A stretch of 64,000 bases of DNA, from assembly GCF_050487225.1 (NCBI RefSeq), contig NZ_JBKQGY010000003.1, forward strand, positions 62,001 through 126,000, in the 5' to 3' direction. The position numbers and the translations under genes were made by a program. Below, piece after piece: positions 24,864-34,301 of this stretch (position 1 is the stretch's first letter; every line of letters starts with the position of its first letter). This DNA is from Paenalcaligenes sp050487225. GTDB lineage: Bacteria > Pseudomonadota > Gammaproteobacteria > Burkholderiales > Burkholderiaceae_B. Below the pieces are notes generated by a model. It saw nothing but the letters and a program-made list of their open reading frames with translations, was not told where the DNA came from and made no database searches.

Positions 24864-25535
24864 ATGATCCGGTTTCAACACGTTTTCAAATCTTACGGCC
24901 GCGGAAAAAACATTCTTGCGGACATCAACTTTGAAATTGCAGGTGGTGACTTTATTTTTGTTTCAGGCCCGTCTGGTGCGGGTAAGTCCACGTTACTGAA
25001 ACTTATTGGCGGCTTAGAAGCCCCTAGCCGTGGCAGCATCTACCTGAAGGAGCAACGCGTAGACCAACTTGCTGCGCGTGCGCGCCCCTATTTGCGCCGT
25101 GCGGTAGGTGTGATTCTGCAAGATACGCATTTGCTGTATGACCGCAGCGCCATCAATAACGTACTGCTGCCCTTAGAAGTACAAGGCGTAGAGCGATCGG
25201 TAGCACTGAAACGTGCCCGTGCCGCCATGGAAAAAGTAGGTTTAGCCGGTAAAGAGGGTTTTACGCCTATAGAAATGTCAGGGGGTGAGCAACAGCGCTT
25301 GGCCATTGCCAGAGCCATTGTGAATCGCCCTGCCATCGTGATTGCCGATGAACCTACGGCCAACTTAGATGCCGCCAGTGCCAAACGCATCATGGATGTA
25401 TTTCTGGATTTCAACCGTGTAGGTGTCACGACGTTAATTGCCTCGCACGACCGTGCACTGATGGCTCAATACGCCCGCCGTACCCTGCTCATTGAAGAGG
25501 GCCGTTTTTCTGATTTCGCAGGTGTACCACTATGA
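24864..25535 (+). CDS. ftsE: Cell division ATP-binding protein FtsE
   Basis: FtsE with FtsX forms an ABC-type complex at the septum that controls peptidoglycan amidase activation. The ATG at 24864 gives 223 residues, the usual length, starting MIRFQHVFKSYGRG; the frame is open further upstream but that part is not FtsE-like. Walker A is GPSGAGKST, the Q loop VILQDTHLLYD, the signature MSGGEQQRLAIARAIVNRP, Walker B IVIADEPTANLD and the switch His in IASHDRALM. It overlaps ftsX by 4 bp (ATGA). Confidence 0.95.
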   Translation: MIRFQHVFKSYGRGKNILADINFEIAGGDFIFVSGPSGAGKSTLLKLIGGLEAPSRGSIYLKEQRVDQLAARARPYLRRAVGVILQDTHLLYDRSAINNVLLPLEVQGVERSVALKRARAAMEKVGLAGKEGFTPIEMSGGEQQRLAIARAIVNRPAIVIADEPTANLDAASAKRIMDVFLDFNRVGVTTLIASHDRALMAQYARRTLLIEEGRFSDFAGVPL

Positions 25536-26440
25536 ACCGCTGGTTACGTCAACACCGCTATGCGGCAAGCACAGCTTTTGGCCGACTGATCCATCAACCC
25601 TTCTCGTCTCTCGCCAACATTCTGGTGATTGCCCTGACGTTGGCTGCACCATTAATAGGCTGGGCCTTGTTGGTGTCTGCACAACCGTTAGTGAAGGACC
25701 TTCCTGTCAACCCCGAAATCACGTTGTACCTGAAACTAGACACATCGTTAGAACAGGCCCAAAAACTCACCGGCGATTTACGTCAGAAATATGCTGACGA
25801 TGTGCTTTCCAGCACCTTAATCTCGCGCGACCAAGCCTATAACGAGTTAAAAAAGAACCCTCTGTGGGCGGATGCACTCAGCACCTTGGGTGAAAACCCA
25901 CTGCCTCACAGCGTGGTACTAAGCCTTAAAGATGCACCAGATCAAACCGGTGTGGCAGAGCGTCTGGCCTCTGAGCTTGCCACCACAGAACGCATTGAGC
26001 GCGTACAGTTAGATAGCGATTGGTTAAAACGCTTGGACTCACTACTGCAGTTTGTGCGTGTAGCGCTCAGTTTGCTTAGCCTTTGCGTGGCTGTGATTAT
26101 GATTGCTACGGTATTTAATACCGTGCGTCTGCAAGCACTCAACCAGCGTGAAGAAATTGCCGTCGCCCGCTTAGTGGGGGCTACCGAAAGTTTTGTACGC
26201 AGACCTTTTTTATACCAAGGCGCTATCACCGGCGTGGCATCTAGCTTAGTTGCTGTGCTGTTAGCATGGTTGGCCTTGCCACTACTAAGTGATGCGTTGA
26301 ATCGCCTAGCCGCTAGCTACCAGCAGCATGTGCAACTGCACTTGCCTGATAGCGTAAACCTACTAGAAGCTACCGTGCTCATCGCCCTGATTGCCGCCTT
26401 GGCAGCCAGATGGTCCGTTACCCGCAGTACCCAGTTTTAA
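25532..26440 (+). CDS. ftsX: Cell division protein FtsX
   Basis: The membrane partner of FtsE: an N-terminal cytoplasmic start, one membrane segment near residues 30-50, a periplasmic domain (about 55-165, including YLKLDTSLEQAQKLTGDLRQ), then three membrane segments in the last 130 residues (SLLSLCVAVIMIATVFNTVR; VASSLVAVLLAWLALPLL; VLIALIAALAARWSV). The conserved NTVRLQALNQREEIAVARLVGATESFVRRPFLYQG loop after TM2 is a clear FtsX signature. 302 residues, normal length. mutY follows 3 bp after the stop. Confidence 0.95.
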   Translation: MNRWLRQHRYAASTAFGRLIHQPFSSLANILVIALTLAAPLIGWALLVSAQPLVKDLPVNPEITLYLKLDTSLEQAQKLTGDLRQKYADDVLSSTLISRDQAYNELKKNPLWADALSTLGENPLPHSVVLSLKDAPDQTGVAERLASELATTERIERVQLDSDWLKRLDSLLQFVRVALSLLSLCVAVIMIATVFNTVRLQALNQREEIAVARLVGATESFVRRPFLYQGAITGVASSLVAVLLAWLALPLLSDALNRLAASYQQHVQLHLPDSVNLLEATVLIALIAALAARWSVTRSTQF

Positions 26441-26443
26441 GTT

Positions 26444-27523
26444 ATGAGCAGTACAGAACATCTAGCCGCGCGCGTTGTCGCGTGGCAAACTCAGCATGGC
26501 CGTCACCACCTTCCTTGGCAGCAACAACGCACACCATACCGCGTGTGGCTGTCGGAAATCATGCTGCAACAAACTCAAGTCACTACGGTCATTGATTACT
26601 ACCTGCGTTTTCTAGAACGCTTTCCTACCGTAACTGACCTCGCCAGCGCCACCCAAGATGACGTGATGCCCTATTGGGCTGGCTTGGGTTACTACGCCCG
26701 TGCTCGAAATCTGCACCGCTGTGCACAGCAAGTCATGAACGATCACGGCGGCGAATTCCCCCCCTGTAGTCAACAACTGGCCACACTACCGGGCATAGGC
26801 CGCTCTACCGCTGCCGCCATAGCATCCTTCTGTTTTGGCGAGCGTAGCCCCATCATGGATGGCAACGTGAAACGTGTTTTTACACGTTATTTTGGTATTC
26901 ACGGCCATCCGCAGCAGCGTCAGATAGAGTTAAAACTGTGGGCTTTGGCAGAGGAAACGGTAGAACGTAGCCCTGCTGATCTGGACATGGCTGCCTATAC
27001 TCAAGGGTTGATGGACTTAGGTTCTATGCTCTGTACGCGCAGCAAGCCTAACTGCCAGCAATGCCCGTTAGTGTCAGACTGCTATGCCCATGCAAACCAG
27101 CAAACAGCCGAGTTGCCCACACGCAAACCACGTGCTGTGCAACCTGAGCGCGAATGCCATGTAGTAATTGTGGAGTCAGACGGACACGTCTTGCTTGAGC
27201 AGCGCCCTGATCATGGTATTTGGGGTGGTTTGTGGACACTCCCACAGTTTGAAACCGTAGAGAGCCTGCAAGACTTTAGCCAATCGTTGGGGATAACGTT
27301 AGCTAAAGGCTCAAGAATGGCGGCGATGCTGCATGTGTTTAGCCACTTCAAGCTACACATCAACCCTTGGTTTGTACAAAGCACAGACACGATTAAGCGT
27401 AGCCCTAACCAACACTGGGTACCTCTGGAAAGCCTGCCCGAGGCAGCGCTTCCTGCGCCCATACGTAAACTGTTGGATGGCTTGTACCCTAACCCCGAAA
27501 CCGAAGCAGCTACACTGTTCTAA
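26444..27523 (+). CDS. mutY: Adenine DNA glycosylase MutY
   Basis: It removes adenine mispaired with 8-oxoguanine. The 359-residue protein has LPWQQQRTPYRVWLSEIMLQQTQV with the catalytic Glu, the helix-hairpin-helix LPGIGRSTAAAIASFCFG and catalytic Asp in MDGNVKRVF, the [4Fe-4S] cluster cysteines in CTRSKPNCQQCPLVSDC, and a C-terminal Nudix-like 8-oxoG recognition domain (HGIWGGLWTLPQFE, VFSHFKLHINPW). It ends two bases from the convergent rodA stop, so there is no room for a separate terminator. Confidence 0.96.
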   Translation: MSSTEHLAARVVAWQTQHGRHHLPWQQQRTPYRVWLSEIMLQQTQVTTVIDYYLRFLERFPTVTDLASATQDDVMPYWAGLGYYARARNLHRCAQQVMNDHGGEFPPCSQQLATLPGIGRSTAAAIASFCFGERSPIMDGNVKRVFTRYFGIHGHPQQRQIELKLWALAEETVERSPADLDMAAYTQGLMDLGSMLCTRSKPNCQQCPLVSDCYAHANQQTAELPTRKPRAVQPERECHVVIVESDGHVLLEQRPDHGIWGGLWTLPQFETVESLQDFSQSLGITLAKGSRMAAMLHVFSHFKLHINPWFVQSTDTIKRSPNQHWVPLESLPEAALPAPIRKLLDGLYPNPETEAATLF

Positions 27524-27525
27524 GC

Positions 27526-28671
27526 TTAGGGGTTAAGGCTAGGCGGCTTGTATCGGTAGATGTTCATCAACAAGCCGCATGCCACACCCAAGGTCAGCAG
27601 CGCAGTACCGCCATAGCTCATGAATGGCAGCGGTACCCCTACGACAGGCAACACACCTGTGACCATACCGATGTTCACAAACACATAAACGAACATCATC
27701 ATGGCAAGCGAACCGGCCACCAAGCGCCCAAAGGTATTATTGGCATGTGCGGCAATACTTAGCCCACGGATAATCACCAAGGCATACAGCACCAGCAGCA
27801 TAATGCCACCATATAAGCCAAATTCTTCGGCAAACACCGCAAACACAAAGTCGGTAGTACGCTCAGGAATAAAGTCCAAATGGGTTTGCGTACCCATCAT
27901 GTAGCCTTTGCCATAGACGCCACCCGACCCTACTGCAATCATGGACTGTATGGTGTGAAAGCCTTTTCCTAACGGGTCCATCCCCGGGTTCAGCAACGTA
28001 CACACCCGCCCTTTTTGGTACTCGTGCAGCACCACCCAATCGAAACCGGGTGCGCATAAGGTGTCTTCGTAATACAGTACCACCCCCAAGCCTACCGAAA
28101 GCACTACGGCTACAGGCACCAGCAACCAGAAGGATAAGCCCGCAAAATACATCACGCTAAACCCTACCGCAAACACCAGTAAGGCTGTACCCAAGTCGGG
28201 CTGACGAACAATCAACAAAAACGGGATAGCCAATAGAACGCCAGCGATCAGCAGATCCATCAGCTTCATCTTGGCCCCTTGGTAATGATGAAAATACCAA
28301 GCCAGCATCAACGGCACGGTAATTTTCAACATTTCGGAAGGCTGAATACGCGCCACACCTAAATCTAACCAGCGTTTAGCGCCTTTACTGGCCTCTCCGT
28401 GAAACTCCACGCCCAGCAGCAGCACAATAGAAAACGCGTACACATACGGCGTAATACGGATAATCCATGGCAATGGCACTAATGCCACTATCCACATCAC
28501 AAAAAAGGCCACCACAAAGTGCCTAGACTGGTCAGCAAAACGCCAATCGGTACTGCCTACGGCTGAGTGCATAACCACCAAACCCAGTGTGCCCAATAGC
28601 AGCAACAGGCACAGTAGTGGCCAGTCAAATATGGTGATTGCCCTCAACCCCCATTGCATCAAACGCTTCAT
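27526..28671 (-). CDS. rodA: Peptidoglycan glycosyltransferase RodA (SEDS family)
   Basis: The SEDS polymerase of the elongasome that makes glycan strands from lipid II with PBP2. The 381-residue protein has about ten membrane segments and the family motifs RWLDLGVARIQPSEMLKITVPLMLAWY, VRQPDLGTALLVFAVGFSVMYFAG (with the catalytic Asp region), GSGGVYGKGYMMGTQTHLDFIPERTTDFVFAVFAEEFG and PLPFMSYGGTALLTLGVACGLLMNI. Its start overlaps mrdA by 4 bp. It ends the leftward mreB-C-D-mrdA-rodA cluster. Confidence 0.96.
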   Translation of the reverse strand: MKRLMQWGLRAITIFDWPLLCLLLLLGTLGLVVMHSAVGSTDWRFADQSRHFVVAFFVMWIVALVPLPWIIRITPYVYAFSIVLLLGVEFHGEASKGAKRWLDLGVARIQPSEMLKITVPLMLAWYFHHYQGAKMKLMDLLIAGVLLAIPFLLIVRQPDLGTALLVFAVGFSVMYFAGLSFWLLVPVAVVLSVGLGVVLYYEDTLCAPGFDWVVLHEYQKGRVCTLLNPGMDPLGKGFHTIQSMIAVGSGGVYGKGYMMGTQTHLDFIPERTTDFVFAVFAEEFGLYGGIMLLVLYALVIIRGLSIAAHANNTFGRLVAGSLAMMMFVYVFVNIGMVTGVLPVVGVPLPFMSYGGTALLTLGVACGLLMNIYRYKPPSLNP

Positions 28672-30524
28672 GACTTTTTACGCTCCTCTAACCAGTAGTC
28701 ATAAAGACGTCTGGCAATAGGAGCTGCTTGGGTAGCCCCCCATCCTGCATTTTCCACAATCAAAGCGATAGCGATTTCAGGGTCATTCGCGGGAGCATAG
28801 GACATGAAGAGCGCATGATCTCGCAAGCGTTCATCAATGGCCGAGGCCCTATATTTACTGCCACGCAAGCTAAACACCTGTGCCGTACCGGTTTTACCCG
28901 CCGCAGCATACTTAGCACCCGCAAAGGCGCGACGCGCCGTACCGGATTTAATTACATCCGCCAATGCATCTTTCACCACTTTGATGTGCGCGGGATCTAT
29001 AGGAATCTGGTAGGAAGGCTCACTCACAGCCAAACTGCTTTCGCCGGTTTCGGTATCAACGGTTTGCCGTACTAAGTGCGGCTTGATGTACAACCCATCG
29101 TTAGCCAAGGTGGAGGTGGCCTGTGCTAGCTGCAACAAGGTGAACGAGTTATACCCTTGCCCCACGGCAACTGAAATCGTTTCCCCAGCATACCAACGCT
29201 GATCAGCTGGTTTTTTGTAGGCTTGGCGCTTCCATTCACGCGACGGCAAAATACCGCGACGCTCACCGTCTAAATCAATACCGGTAATTTGGCCAAACCC
29301 AAACTGTTTGCTGAAATCGTGTAGCGCATCTACGCCAATTTCTGGGCCTAGCGAGTAGAAATACGTGTCTGACGACACCACCAGTGCTCGGTGCATATTG
29401 GTGGGGCCATAGGCGGCATTACCCGCGTTACGGAAGCGCTGACCACCAAACTCGTAATAACCGGGGTCAGAGATACGCTCGTTAGCACCGCGCTTATTCA
29501 ACGCTAGCGCCGCTAGCGCCACAAACGGTTTATAGGTAGAACCAATGGGGTACGTACCAAACAACGGGCGGTTAATTAAGGGGTGATCAGGCGACTCATT
29601 CAGTTTGCGCCAGCTTTCTACGTCAATACCGTCTACAAACAGATTCGGATCAAACGAGGGGGCCGACACAAAAGCCAGCACTTCGCCCGTTTTGGGCTCG
29701 ATGGCCACCAACGCACCGCGACGCCCTTCAAAGAGTTTCTCAGCCTCACGCTGCAAGCCAATATCGATAGACAGTTGTAGGTTTTGGCCAGGTACCGGAT
29801 CCACGCGATTCAGCACACGCACGGGCCTACCCGACGCCGTGACTTCAACTTCTTCCAAGCCTGTTCTGCCGTGTAACTCTTTTTCCCACGACTTTTCTAT
29901 GCCTTTCTTACCGATGTTCAGCGTGCCACGGTAGTTACCCAAGTCGCCTGACTCGTCTAAACGCTGTTCATCGGCTTCAGAAATACGGCCTACATAACCA
30001 ATAACGTGAGCAGCAGATTCGCCCTGAGGGTACTCACGCACCCAACGTGCTTGAAGGCTTACACCCGGAAACCGGAACGAGTGCGACGCAAACCACGAGG
30101 CTTCTACCTCGTTGATACTATTGCGCAGCAAAATTTCGCTATAACGGTTGTTCTGTACTAAGGCTTGTTTAAAGCGGCGGCGATCACGTTCGCTGAGATA
30201 AACAATTTCACCCAGATTATCCAGCAACTCATCTACCGTACCCTCAATCTGGGCAGGGACTACGCTTAAGGTGTAATCACGGTAATTACGTGCCAGTACC
30301 ACGCCATTTCTATCGGTAATTTCACCGCGCCTAGGGGCGATGGGTACCACCGCAATACGGTTACGGTCTGCTCTAGCCGCTAACCCTTCATAGCGGTCCA
30401 CTTGCAAATACCAGAGACGCGCGCCCAACAACGCCAATAGCCCTATCCCTATGATGCCGGCAACCCAAGCACGTATTAAGGTACGTTGTTTATGGAGTCT
30501 AGAGGTTTTTTTAAACTCGAACAT
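28668..30524 (-). CDS. mrdA: Penicillin-binding protein 2 (elongasome transpeptidase)
   Basis: The class B PBP that cross-links lateral-wall peptidoglycan with RodA. The 618-residue protein has one N-terminal membrane anchor (about residues 17-40), the pedestal domain (RNRIAVVPIAPRRGEITDRNGVVLA; FPGVSLQARWVREYPQG; LNIGKKGIEKSWE) and a transpeptidase domain with the active-site SxxK in PIGSTYKPFVALA (Ser-Thr-Tyr-Lys), the SxD/N motif in VVSSDTYFYSLG and KTG in AAGKTGTAQV. Length and motif order are normal. Confidence 0.96.
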   Translation of the reverse strand: MFEFKKTSRLHKQRTLIRAWVAGIIGIGLLALLGARLWYLQVDRYEGLAARADRNRIAVVPIAPRRGEITDRNGVVLARNYRDYTLSVVPAQIEGTVDELLDNLGEIVYLSERDRRRFKQALVQNNRYSEILLRNSINEVEASWFASHSFRFPGVSLQARWVREYPQGESAAHVIGYVGRISEADEQRLDESGDLGNYRGTLNIGKKGIEKSWEKELHGRTGLEEVEVTASGRPVRVLNRVDPVPGQNLQLSIDIGLQREAEKLFEGRRGALVAIEPKTGEVLAFVSAPSFDPNLFVDGIDVESWRKLNESPDHPLINRPLFGTYPIGSTYKPFVALAALALNKRGANERISDPGYYEFGGQRFRNAGNAAYGPTNMHRALVVSSDTYFYSLGPEIGVDALHDFSKQFGFGQITGIDLDGERRGILPSREWKRQAYKKPADQRWYAGETISVAVGQGYNSFTLLQLAQATSTLANDGLYIKPHLVRQTVDTETGESSLAVSEPSYQIPIDPAHIKVVKDALADVIKSGTARRAFAGAKYAAAGKTGTAQVFSLRGSKYRASAIDERLRDHALFMSYAPANDPEIAIALIVENAGWGATQAAPIARRLYDYWLEERKKS

Positions 30525-30538
30525 GGCAGGCTCTACCG

Positions 30539-31105
30539 TTACGCCGAACCATCATCCGCCTCATCCAACCTGCGATGTGGCAATAACAATAGGAAATCAG
30601 CTAACGGCCACAACACACCCGTTAAGAGTGCAGCCAGCCCCCAAGACCAACCTGCCCATTCACCCGCGAACCAGGCGTGCAAGAACTGAGGTATGGCACT
30701 AGCCATAAAGAACACTGGCAGTAAATACACCATCTGCGCAAACGCGCCAAACAACAGCAGGCGTCTGGACAATGCAATTACGCCATAACATGCCAGTACA
30801 TAGGCCATAGCATGTTCACCTAAAAAGCTGGAGTCATGGGCATCCATCAACAAGCCCAGCACAAAGGCCATCAACATATTGACCTTGCGTGGCTCGTGCA
30901 GCGTCCAAAAGGCGATGACCAGCATCAGGAAATCGGGTGCGTACTCCCAGTGTCGCCATGGCAACATGGACAGCACCCACACCAAAAATACGGATCCCCA
31001 TACCACCCAACCGCTGGATTCATTTTTGAAGGGTGAGGAGTCTATAGGCCGTAAGGAGCTAAGAGACGAACCTTGGCGTGAATCGCGCCCTGCTGGCTTA
31101 TTCAT
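30539..31105 (-). CDS. mreD: Rod shape-determining protein MreD
   Basis: A 188-residue inner-membrane elongasome protein with a long basic cytoplasmic N-terminus (about 30 residues) and five or six hydrophobic segments. The stretch APDFLMLVIAFWTLHEPRKVNMLMAFVLGLLMDAHDSSFLGEHAMAY is characteristic of MreD. Its start overlaps the end of mreC by 8 bp, so translation is probably coupled; mrdA begins 14 bp after its stop. Confidence 0.92.
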   Translation of the reverse strand: MNKPAGRDSRQGSSLSSLRPIDSSPFKNESSGWVVWGSVFLVWVLSMLPWRHWEYAPDFLMLVIAFWTLHEPRKVNMLMAFVLGLLMDAHDSSFLGEHAMAYVLACYGVIALSRRLLLFGAFAQMVYLLPVFFMASAIPQFLHAWFAGEWAGWSWGLAALLTGVLWPLADFLLLLPHRRLDEADDGSA

Positions 31106-31973
31106 CCACGTCCTCCTGCTCTAACGATTTTCGTTCGGATTCTTCTACCAACAGCACCAAAAAGTGTCGGTAACGCTCGGGGTAAGACAAGGGTGTACCT
31201 ACGGCTACGGCAAAACCAGTTGCCACATCGCGGTCTACACTATCTACGCGTGCCACTGGCAAACCTGCCGGGAACAAGCCACCAATACCACTGGTAACCA
31301 GTACGTCGCCTACTTCAATGTCTACATCAGAACTTAGATACCGTACTTCGATACGTGACCCTACCCCACCACCAAAAGCAATCAACCGCAGACCACTACG
31401 CAGGATCTGTACCGGTATAGACAGTTTGTCATCGGTAATGAGGGCGGCTTCTGCCGTATACGGTGTAACACGCACAATCTGGCCGACTACGCCGCCATCA
31501 TCAATGACGGGCATGCCCGCTTGAATACCGTGGGAAGAACCTTTGTTGAAGACCAGACGCCTGTTGAACGCGTTAGGGGGTTCGTAAAGAACCTCTACCG
31601 CTACCGACGGCTGTGTTACCGCGTTTGCTACTTGCAGCAAACGACGTAATTGTTCATTTTCTACAGAAAGTTGCGCCGCATGCGTGGACAACTGTGCCAG
31701 CTCTACACGCTGACGTTGTAGAGCTTCTTTTTCTGTGCGCACCAAGGCGGCTGAGTCTCGCCAACTACTCAGATAGGAAGCCAAGTCACCGGGCGCCATC
31801 GCAGCCCGCTGGAAGGGGTACACAATCACGGACAACGCCCGACGAGCGGGTTCCAGCAATGAACTGCGCGCGTCTACTATCATCAGCGCCAATGCCAGAA
31901 TCACAAAAATTGCTACTCGTACCTCTGCAGAGGGCCCACGCCTAAAAAGCCGAATCGAGCTTTGTTCTTGCAT
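31098..31973 (-). CDS. mreC: Rod shape-determining protein MreC
   Basis: A 291-residue single-pass inner-membrane protein whose periplasmic part scaffolds PBP2 and RodA. It has a membrane segment at about 20-35 (VAIFVILALALMIVD), a coiled coil at about 75-115 (ALQRQRVELAQLSTHAAQLS; ENEQLRRLLQV), then the beta-rich MreC domain (VFNKGSSHGIQAGMPVIDDGGVVGQIVRV; GDVLVTSGIGGLFPAGLPVARV). It lies 54 bp after mreB in the same direction. Confidence 0.94.
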   Translation of the reverse strand: MQEQSSIRLFRRGPSAEVRVAIFVILALALMIVDARSSLLEPARRALSVIVYPFQRAAMAPGDLASYLSSWRDSAALVRTEKEALQRQRVELAQLSTHAAQLSVENEQLRRLLQVANAVTQPSVAVEVLYEPPNAFNRRLVFNKGSSHGIQAGMPVIDDGGVVGQIVRVTPYTAEAALITDDKLSIPVQILRSGLRLIAFGGGVGSRIEVRYLSSDVDIEVGDVLVTSGIGGLFPAGLPVARVDSVDRDVATGFAVAVGTPLSYPERYRHFLVLLVEESERKSLEQEDVDE

Positions 31974-32027
31974 GCATGAACCGAACAGAAACCCGGCAAG
32001 CAGACCACCTGCCGGATAAGACGATCA

Positions 32028-33071
32028 TTAATCGTAAATAAACACCGCACCTAGTTTTTCTAGGTGTTCCAGTGCTTCCCCACATCCACGTACCACACAT
32101 GTCAGCGGGTCGTCTGCTACCACAACAGGCAAGCCTGTTTCTTCTTGCAGTAAACGATCCAAATCATGCACCAAAGCGCCACCACCAGTCAGGGCAATGC
32201 CTTTCTCGGTAATGTCAGCACCCAATTCTGGTGGAGTTTGTTCCAGACCAATTTTGACTGCCGAAACAATTTGATTCAAAGGATCGGTTAGCGCTTCCAA
32301 AATTTCGTTGGAAGACACAGTAAAACTACGTGGCACGCCTTCGGACAGGTTGCGCCCTTTAACCTCGATTTCACGAACCTCGGTACCTGGGAAAGCCGAA
32401 CCAATTTCTTTCTTGATACGTTCAGCAGTAGGCTCACCAATCAGCATGCCGTAGTTGCGACGAATGTAGTTGATGATAGCTTCATCAAACTTATCGCCAC
32501 CTACGCGTACAGAACCTTTGTACACCATGCCGCCTAGAGAGATCACCGCGACTTCGGTAGTACCACCACCGATGTCCACCACCATGGAGCCACTTGCATC
32601 GGATACGGCTAAACCAGCCCCGATAGCAGCTGCCATGGGTTCTTCGATTAAGTACACCTGACTAGCACCAGCACCTAATGCTGACTCGCGGATCGCGCGA
32701 CGCTCAACCTGTGTAGAGCCGCAAGGCACACACACGATGATACGTGGGCTAGGCGCGAACATGCTGCGGGGGTGCACCATGCGAATGAACTGCTTAAGCA
32801 TTTGTTCGGTCACCGTGAAATCGGCAATAACGCCGTCTTTCATGGGACGTATGGCTTCAATGTTGCCAGGTACTCGACCCAGCATCTGTTTAGCCTCGTG
32901 ACCAACAGCTTGAATAATTTTTTTACCGTTAGGTCCGCCGTCATGGCGAATTGCGACGACGGAAGGCTCGTCCAGCACGATCCCTTTGCCCCTTACGTAA
33001 ATAAGGGTGTTGGCCGTGCCGAGATCGATTGCCATATCGCTAGAAAAGTAACTGCGTAGGAATCCGAACAT
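32028..33071 (-). CDS. mreB: Rod shape-determining actin-like protein MreB
   Basis: A cytoplasmic actin homologue that directs lateral-wall synthesis. The ATG at 33071 gives 347 residues with the standard MreB start MFGFLRSYFSSDMAIDLGTANTLIYV; an upstream in-frame start at 33122 would add 17 unusual residues. ATP-site motifs are AIDLGTANTLIYVRGKG, VDIGGGTTEVAVISLGG and IALTGGGALVHDLDRLL. It is the first gene of the leftward cluster. In many Burkholderiales gatC is the divergent neighbour; here an RpiR/ABC cassette lies between them. Confidence 0.96.
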   Translation of the reverse strand: MFGFLRSYFSSDMAIDLGTANTLIYVRGKGIVLDEPSVVAIRHDGGPNGKKIIQAVGHEAKQMLGRVPGNIEAIRPMKDGVIADFTVTEQMLKQFIRMVHPRSMFAPSPRIIVCVPCGSTQVERRAIRESALGAGASQVYLIEEPMAAAIGAGLAVSDASGSMVVDIGGGTTEVAVISLGGMVYKGSVRVGGDKFDEAIINYIRRNYGMLIGEPTAERIKKEIGSAFPGTEVREIEVKGRNLSEGVPRSFTVSSNEILEALTDPLNQIVSAVKIGLEQTPPELGADITEKGIALTGGGALVHDLDRLLQEETGLPVVVADDPLTCVVRGCGEALEHLEKLGAVFIYD

Positions 33072-33192
33072 GGGCGCGCTATAAGTTGAGAGTGGGAAAC
33101 TAGTAGGTATGTACCGCGCCATTCGTCGCGTATGCCAGCGCTATCAGCCCAAGGCACCGTGACGAACACACAAAATACCCTAAAGGATTAAT

Positions 33193-33206
33193 GATAACGT
33201 ATTATC
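33193..33206. promoter_or_regulatory. Inverted repeat in the mreB-rpiR divergent region
   Basis: GATAA-CGTA-TTATC, 5-bp perfect arms around CGTA, lies between divergent mreB and the RpiR-type regulator gene. A TTGACA at 33217-33222 and a CATAAT at 33318-33323 are also present but not at standard spacing to each other. A role as an operator or promoter part is only a possibility. Confidence 0.25.
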
Positions 33207-33355
33207 GCCTGCCCATTTGACAGAATTAGGGGCTGATACGCCCATATTCATTACTAAATGTTTTTTTTTCGTACACAGCTTAGGGATTCCCCCAGATCCT
33301 TGAGGATAGAATCCTGTCATAATACGCAAAATGTTAGAAAACTATCAGATTGCAC

Positions 33356-34255
33356 ATGAATTCAGCACGCCCCCGCTCTCATCTACTACAGCGCTTAGAA
33401 GAGTCCCATCTAGAGGGAACGGCTTCCGAGCGTCGTATTGCAGGGCATATGCTGAACAATCTGGGAACCTTACCTTTTGAAACCTCTGCTAGCCTGGCTA
33501 AAAAGCTAGGTCTAAGCGAAATCACGGTCGGGCGTTTCTGTAGACAGCTAGGGTTCAAGCATCTTAAAGATTTGAAACAAAATCTGCGTGATGACTTGGG
33601 TAATAGCCCGTGGTTAGAAGGCGAACGCATGCAAAGCTTTCTTGCGCGCCGCACCGATGCTGCCCCCCACGATTATGCTCGCAGCCTAGAACTCAGCATT
33701 GCCGCCCAAGTTCGGGTCTATGAACTCACCCGCACGCCATCGTGGAGCACCATCACGCAACGACTGGCTCATAAACCAGACGTACTCATTGCGGGTTTTC
33801 AAACTGAACGCGGTGTGGCCGCAAGTATGGCGCATTTGTTGCAATATATACGCCCAGGCGTACAAATCGTGGATAATGCTGCAGGTCACTTTAGTGAAGC
33901 CTTGCTCACGAATCCAGACAATGCAACACTTATTGTTTTTGACGCACGCCGTTACTCTTCCCATGCGTTATTGCTATGCCAAAAAGCACGTGAAAGAGGC
34001 CTTCCTGTCACGCTAATCACTGACCCTTTTTGCGATTGGGCCGATGCCAATGCTGACGAGGTTCTGCGTGTTCCTACCGAAATAGACCTCTTCTGGGAGT
34101 GCACAGCACCCATGTTGGTGCTGGCCCATTTGTTGGTCAATGAGGTTTTTGTACTGCTGGAGAGCCAGGCGGAGCAACGTCTGAATCAGATTGCCAGCCT
34201 GAATCATGAGTTCGTTGGTTACACATCATTCGACCTGAACTCCTCGCCTAACTAA
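33356..34255 (+). CDS. RpiR-family transcriptional regulator
   Basis: A 299-residue regulator with an N-terminal HTH_6 domain (about 10-85: ASERRIAGHMLNNLGTLPF, ASLAKKLGLSEITVGRFCRQLGFKHLKDLK) and a C-terminal SIS domain (about 110-270: VLIAGFQTERGVAASMAHLL; ARRYSSHALLLCQKARERGLPVTLITD) that would bind a phosphosugar or, in some members, an amino-acid-related effector. The ATG at 33356 is preferred to a TTG two codons upstream. It lies 46 bp before the ABC/FAD-oxidoreductase genes in the same direction and most likely controls them. Confidence 0.88.
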   Translation: MNSARPRSHLLQRLEESHLEGTASERRIAGHMLNNLGTLPFETSASLAKKLGLSEITVGRFCRQLGFKHLKDLKQNLRDDLGNSPWLEGERMQSFLARRTDAAPHDYARSLELSIAAQVRVYELTRTPSWSTITQRLAHKPDVLIAGFQTERGVAASMAHLLQYIRPGVQIVDNAAGHFSEALLTNPDNATLIVFDARRYSSHALLLCQKARERGLPVTLITDPFCDWADANADEVLRVPTEIDLFWECTAPMLVLAHLLVNEVFVLLESQAEQRLNQIASLNHEFVGYTSFDLNSSPN

Positions 34256-34301
34256 CTCCCGTGCGCCAGACGCACCCACTTACACACTGGAGTCCTTCAT
34301 C

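Noticed and set aside
33261..33270. Poly-T run between mreB and rpiR as a terminator
   Set aside because: No stem precedes it and neither neighbouring gene ends there; both start outward from this region.
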